The position numbers were made by a program, and so were the translations under genes. From NCBI GenBank assembly GCA_024278035.1, contig JAJRUA010000038.1:1-8776 (forward strand): a stretch of 8,776 bases of DNA. The letters run 5' to 3'. Below the pieces are notes generated by a model. The model ran no database searches. It saw only the letters and a program-made list of their open reading frames with translations, and was not told the DNA's origin. Positions 6,090 to 8,776 of this stretch are shown here, piece by piece. This DNA comes from Planctomycetota bacterium (GTDB lineage: Bacteria > Planctomycetota > Planctomycetia > Pirellulales > Lacipirellulaceae). The stretch's first letter is position 1. Each line of letters opens with the position of its first letter.

Positions 6090-6140
6090 TCGCTTGCCTG
6101 GGACGTGCGATAGCTTGCGACTCTCGGCGGTTCGTCTACG

Positions 6141-7523
6141 ATGGCAAGCAGAATGACAGCCGAACCGACCGACGCGATGCCTGCCGACAACGATGCCGCC
6201 GACGATACCGACCTGGGCGCGGCGATCTTGGGTGTCGAACGCGCTATCGAACAAATCGAGCGATGCGATCCGGCCGAGAGAGCGACGCTGGTTGCTGAGC
6301 TTCATGAGTTACGTGACCTTGCAGAAAAACTTCGACATGAGCGGATCGAAGTAGCGGTCTTTGGTGAGATCAGCACCGGCAAAAGTGCGCTAATCAATGC
6401 TCTGGTCGGCGATGTCGTGGCAGGCGTGAGTGTGCGGGGCGGATGGACCAAGGACGTCTGGCGCGTGGATTGGGAAGCGACCGGCACCCAAGTCCCCGGC
6501 ATGGACCAGTCGGAACTGGTGCTGGTCGATACGCCGGGTCTTAACGAAGTGGAGGGAGCCGCCCGGGCCGACATGGCTCGCCAAGCGGCTGAGCGGGCCG
6601 ATGTGATCGTCTTTGTTACCGACAGTGATCTGAATGAAACGGAGCACAACGCGCTGGCTGAGATTGCCGGGTGCCATAAGCCCGTGCTGCTTGTGCTGAA
6701 CAAAGCCGATCTTTACGCGCCGGACCAACTCGATGCTCTTCTCACGTCCCTCCTAAGCGACCCCGTAAGCAAGCTCATCGGTGGCGAAGAAAACCTCGTG
6801 ACCGCCTCCGCTGATCCGCGCGAAGTCGAGCACCTTATCCAAAACCCGGATGGATCGACCCGCAGCGAATGGCGACGCCCCAAGCCGGAGATTGATTCCG
6901 TACGAATTCGCATTCTTGAATTGCTTTCGGACGAAGGCAAAACGCTCGCTGCTCTGAACGCCTCCATGTACGCCGCCGATCGCAGCGACCGCGTCGCCGC
7001 ACTGCGGGTCCGCATGCGTTCGGGCCGTGCCGACCGGGTGGTATGGAGTTTTGCGGTCGTCAAGTCGCTTGCCGTGGCGATGAACCCTTGGGCGGTGGCG
7101 GATGTGGCGGGAGGTGTTGCGGTGGATGCGGCGATGGTTGCTTCGTTGGGGCAAGTCTATGGTTTCCCGATCACGACGGCCAACGCGCGTGAGCTGGTCA
7201 CGTCGATCTTGAAAGCGGCCGGTTGGCTCATGTTGGGCGAAGCGGTCGTGAGTTTTGGCTCGTCCCTCTTCAAAGGCATTACTTTTGGCGGCAGCACGGT
7301 CCTCACCGCTTTGCCTCAGGGCGCGGCCGCAGGCTACGGCAGCTACCTCGTCGGCCAAGCGGCTCGTTACTACTTTGAGCATGGAGCAAGCTGGGGGGCC
7401 GAGGGGCCGAAGAGCGTCGTCGAAAAAATCCTGGCCAACACCGACAAACGCTCGGTGATCGACCGCCTCAAAGGCGAAATCCGAAAGAAAATCGCCGGCA
7501 ATCGCCATGCAAGCAAGTCGTGA
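6141..7523 (+). CDS. Era/dynamin-like GTPase with C-terminal DUF697-like hydrophobic domain (460 aa)
   Basis: A complete G domain is present: P-loop GEISTGKS (75-82), probable switch I with Thr103 in GGWTKDVW, G3 DTPG (130-133), G4 NKAD (187-190) and G5-like TASAD (221-225). The GExSxGKS form is typical of Era-like and bacterial dynamin-like GTPases. A charged coiled-coil-prone stretch (about 27-68) precedes it. From about 300 to 455 comes a hydrophobic region (AVAMNPWAVADVAGGVAVDA, then repeated Gly/Ala-rich segments) resembling DUF697 (YcjF-type), which probably associates with the inner membrane. The role is likely nucleotide-dependent membrane or envelope work, but the partner is unknown. 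The start is ATG at 6141, without a good ribosome binding site; ATG at 6153 is an alternative. The gene stands alone, with the palindromic element just upstream. Confidence 0.88.
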   Translation: MASRMTAEPTDAMPADNDAADDTDLGAAILGVERAIEQIERCDPAERATLVAELHELRDLAEKLRHERIEVAVFGEISTGKSALINALVGDVVAGVSVRGGWTKDVWRVDWEATGTQVPGMDQSELVLVDTPGLNEVEGAARADMARQAAERADVIVFVTDSDLNETEHNALAEIAGCHKPVLLVLNKADLYAPDQLDALLTSLLSDPVSKLIGGEENLVTASADPREVEHLIQNPDGSTRSEWRRPKPEIDSVRIRILELLSDEGKTLAALNASMYAADRSDRVAALRVRMRSGRADRVVWSFAVVKSLAVAMNPWAVADVAGGVAVDAAMVASLGQVYGFPITTANARELVTSILKAAGWLMLGEAVVSFGSSLFKGITFGGSTVLTALPQGAAAGYGSYLVGQAARYYFEHGASWGAEGPKSVVEKILANTDKRSVIDRLKGEIRKKIAGNRHASKS

Positions 7524-7634
7524 GTTGCGAGGCGCTAGTTGAAAGTTAGACGGCGAGCGGCGGGTCGCCCTTGTTATCTGAGACACGGGCCCCCGATAGA
7601 AGCGGTGATCTATCAAAAATATCTCACCCACACA

Positions 7635-7672
7635 CCGGTAGCTGACGCAACCGGCTCGCCTTTTACTTTTTT
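7635..7672 (+). terminator. Weak possible terminator for the GTPase gene
   Basis: CCGGT (7635-7639) can pair with ACCGG (7650-7654) around a ten-base loop, followed six bases later by a T-rich run (TTTTACTTTTTT, 7661-7672). The stem is short and the run overlaps the 3' end of the convergent minus-strand gene, so this is only suggestive. Confidence 0.3.
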
Positions 7673-8142
7673 AGCTGGGGCGTCATGCTGCGAACCCAAG
7701 CAGCAACGCGCCGCAGCGTGGGGTATTTTCTTATCGCTGCCAGTACCAAAAGGGCGGCCATGGCCATGCCGAGGGGCGATCGAGTGACCCAGAAGGAGAG
7801 CAAGTTGACGAACGCCGCCCCTTCGCAGATGGCCGAGGCGACGAACTCGCCCGAGAGATAAGCCCCCGCCAACATCGACGGTTCTTCCTCGGCTCGCTTG
7901 AAGCCGACGAGATGGGCGCTCCGAACGGCCAGGTACCGACCGATCGGCTGGTAACTGACTAGCGCGACCAAGCCGGTGACCAAGGCGATACGTGTTAGCA
8001 CCCTGGCTGCTTCGGCCTCCAGCGGATGGATGGGGGCGACGATCGTGAACAGCACGAACAGCACCGGAGAGACAATCAGCCCACCAATAACGAGCTGCAT
8101 TTGCCGGACCGTAGGAAGGATAGCTTCTTCTAGTGAAGTCAT
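7663..8142 (-). CDS. Four-helix integral membrane protein (159 aa), unknown function
   Basis: A short cytoplasmic-looking N-terminus (MTSLEEAILPTVRQ) leads into four hydrophobic segments at about 15-38, 47-63, 98-118 and 122-138. Between the second and third lies a polar loop (HLVGFKRAEEEPSMLAGAYL), and the tail is basic (RKYPTLRRVAAWVRSMTPQLKK). No family motif is recognisable. Length and layout resemble hypothetical membrane proteins common in planctomycetes. The ATG at 8142 has no Shine-Dalgarno site; the bases before it are C-rich. The overlapping 7613-8218 frame is Arg/Ser/Gly-rich and is a shadow. The gene converges on the GTPase gene and diverges from the methyltransferase gene across 113 bases, which may hold both promoters. 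Confidence 0.75.
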   Translation of the reverse strand: MTSLEEAILPTVRQMQLVIGGLIVSPVLFVLFTIVAPIHPLEAEAARVLTRIALVTGLVALVSYQPIGRYLAVRSAHLVGFKRAEEEPSMLAGAYLSGEFVASAICEGAAFVNLLSFWVTRSPLGMAMAALLVLAAIRKYPTLRRVAAWVRSMTPQLKK

Positions 8143-8255
8143 AAATAGTAGGGGGGATTGGGGCGCCTACCTGAAATTGGTCCAGCGGTAGGTTATCGTA
8201 TCGGAGTGCAGCGTCCACTTCCTATCCCCTCCTGAATTTGAACCCTGCTTTGCCG

Positions 8256-8776
8256 ATGCTCGAAGTCCTACCCGGCAGCCTGTACGATTACCCCAAGTAC
8301 TACGACCTCGTGTTCGGCTCGGACTGGAAGGCGGAGTACGATTTTTTGTTGCGCTGTTTTGAGCAGCATGTCGAGTTGCCTCGGGGACGGAAGCCGCAAC
8401 GGCTCTTCGAGCCAGCGTGTGGCACGGGTCGATTGATGTACCGCTTTGGCAAGGCGGGCTACCATGTTGCGGGGAATGATCTTAACGCGAAGGCAGTCGC
8501 TTTCTGCAATGCTCGTCTCAAACGGCACGGCCTTGCGGAGACGGCGTTCGTGGGTGATATGTCCGACTTCACGCTCAAGGATCTCGACGAACGAAAGCCG
8601 TTCGACGCAGCGTTCAACACGATCAACAGTTTTCGCCATTTGCCGACGGAGGAATCGGCAGAAGGGCATTTGCGGTCGGTTGCAGCGGCGCTGAAGACGG
8701 GGGGCATCTATGTCCTTGGATTGCACCTGACCCCCGCCCGGGGCGAGCCCGAATCGGACGAAGAGAGCTGGTCCGC
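8256..8776 (+). CDS. Class I SAM-dependent methyltransferase, N-terminal 173 residues (runs off the right edge)
   Basis: The reading frame is open from ATG at 8256 to the window end and begins MLEVLPGSLYDYPKYYDLVF. The Rossmann-fold methyltransferase motifs are clear: motif I LFEPACGTGRL (50-60, SAM-binding loop), the acidic end of strand 2 in AGNDLN (Asp75), the GDM block (100-102), and FDAAFNTINSFRHL (117-129) at the active-site strand. The YDLVFGSDWKAEYDFL start is typical of small-molecule methyltransferases of this class; the substrate cannot be told. The frame stays open upstream only to a TGA near 8174 and holds no earlier ATG, which supports this start, although no ribosome binding site is visible. 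The opposite-strand frames (8268-8726 and 8459-8707) are shadows. The C-terminus is outside the window. Confidence 0.9.
   Translation, partial: MLEVLPGSLYDYPKYYDLVFGSDWKAEYDFLLRCFEQHVELPRGRKPQRLFEPACGTGRLMYRFGKAGYHVAGNDLNAKAVAFCNARLKRHGLAETAFVGDMSDFTLKDLDERKPFDAAFNTINSFRHLPTEESAEGHLRSVAAALKTGGIYVLGLHLTPARGEPESDEESWS

Noticed and set aside
5906..6305. 130-codon frames on both strands before the GTPase
   Set aside because: Both run through the palindromic element and into the GTPase gene in the wrong frame; the symmetry of the inverted repeat keeps frames open by chance.
6753..7631. 292-codon minus-strand open frame antisense to the GTPase
   Set aside because: The translation is Arg/His-rich, as expected from the complement of GC-rich codons, while the GTPase motifs are unambiguous on the plus strand.
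7613..8218. 201-codon minus-strand frame overlapping the four-helix protein
   Set aside because: It is rich in Arg, Ser and Gly with no hydrophobic pattern; the alternative frame gives clear membrane helices.
1..8776. CRISPR array, tRNA, rRNA or prophage genes
   Set aside because: There are no regularly spaced direct repeats, no cloverleaf-like or rRNA-like sequence, and no phage or transposase coding region in any frame I read.

Overview
The window looks like chromosomal DNA from a planctomycete, most likely of the Pirellulales (Rhodopirellula/Blastopirellula type). The reasons are a GC-rich but not extreme composition, mostly isolated genes with long spacers, few clear Shine-Dalgarno sites, a TTG start, and proteins that resemble planctomycete families: a secreted prolyl-oligopeptidase-like protein with a jelly-roll front end, a 77-residue orphan protein and a Gly-rich mini membrane protein. 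This assignment rests on recognition and on no search.

Layout. At the left edge is the N-terminal half of a YjbQ/UPF0047 family gene on the minus strand. About 550 bases without a convincing gene follow, then a 77-aa soluble acidic protein on the plus strand. A perfect 18-bp hairpin with a GAAA loop and U-tracts on both strands ends that gene and also a convergent minus-strand gene for a ModA-like periplasmic binding protein. An intergenic region carrying a hairpin element leads into a 921-codon secreted alpha/beta-hydrolase-fold protein. Its nucleophile elbow reads GHGMGG, with Gly in place of the catalytic Ser, and its expected His is also missing, so it is probably a pseudoenzyme. A 176-bp nested inverted repeat separates it from a convergent gene for a 99-aa Gly-rich membrane protein.

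Right half. About 530 bases without a gene contain a second copy of the hairpin element. Then come an Era/dynamin-like GTPase with a C-terminal DUF697-like hydrophobic domain (plus), a convergent four-helix membrane protein of unknown role (minus), and a divergent class I SAM methyltransferase cut by the right edge (plus).

How the genes work together. No operon is visible: strands alternate and each gene has its own spacer, so this looks like ordinary core or accessory chromosome and not a defence island or mobile cassette. The most unusual signals are the doubly substituted hydrolase, the repeated hairpin element placed before two unrelated genes, the long nested palindrome, and an attenuator-like leader in front of the Gly-rich gene. 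I did not find a convincing new multi-gene system.
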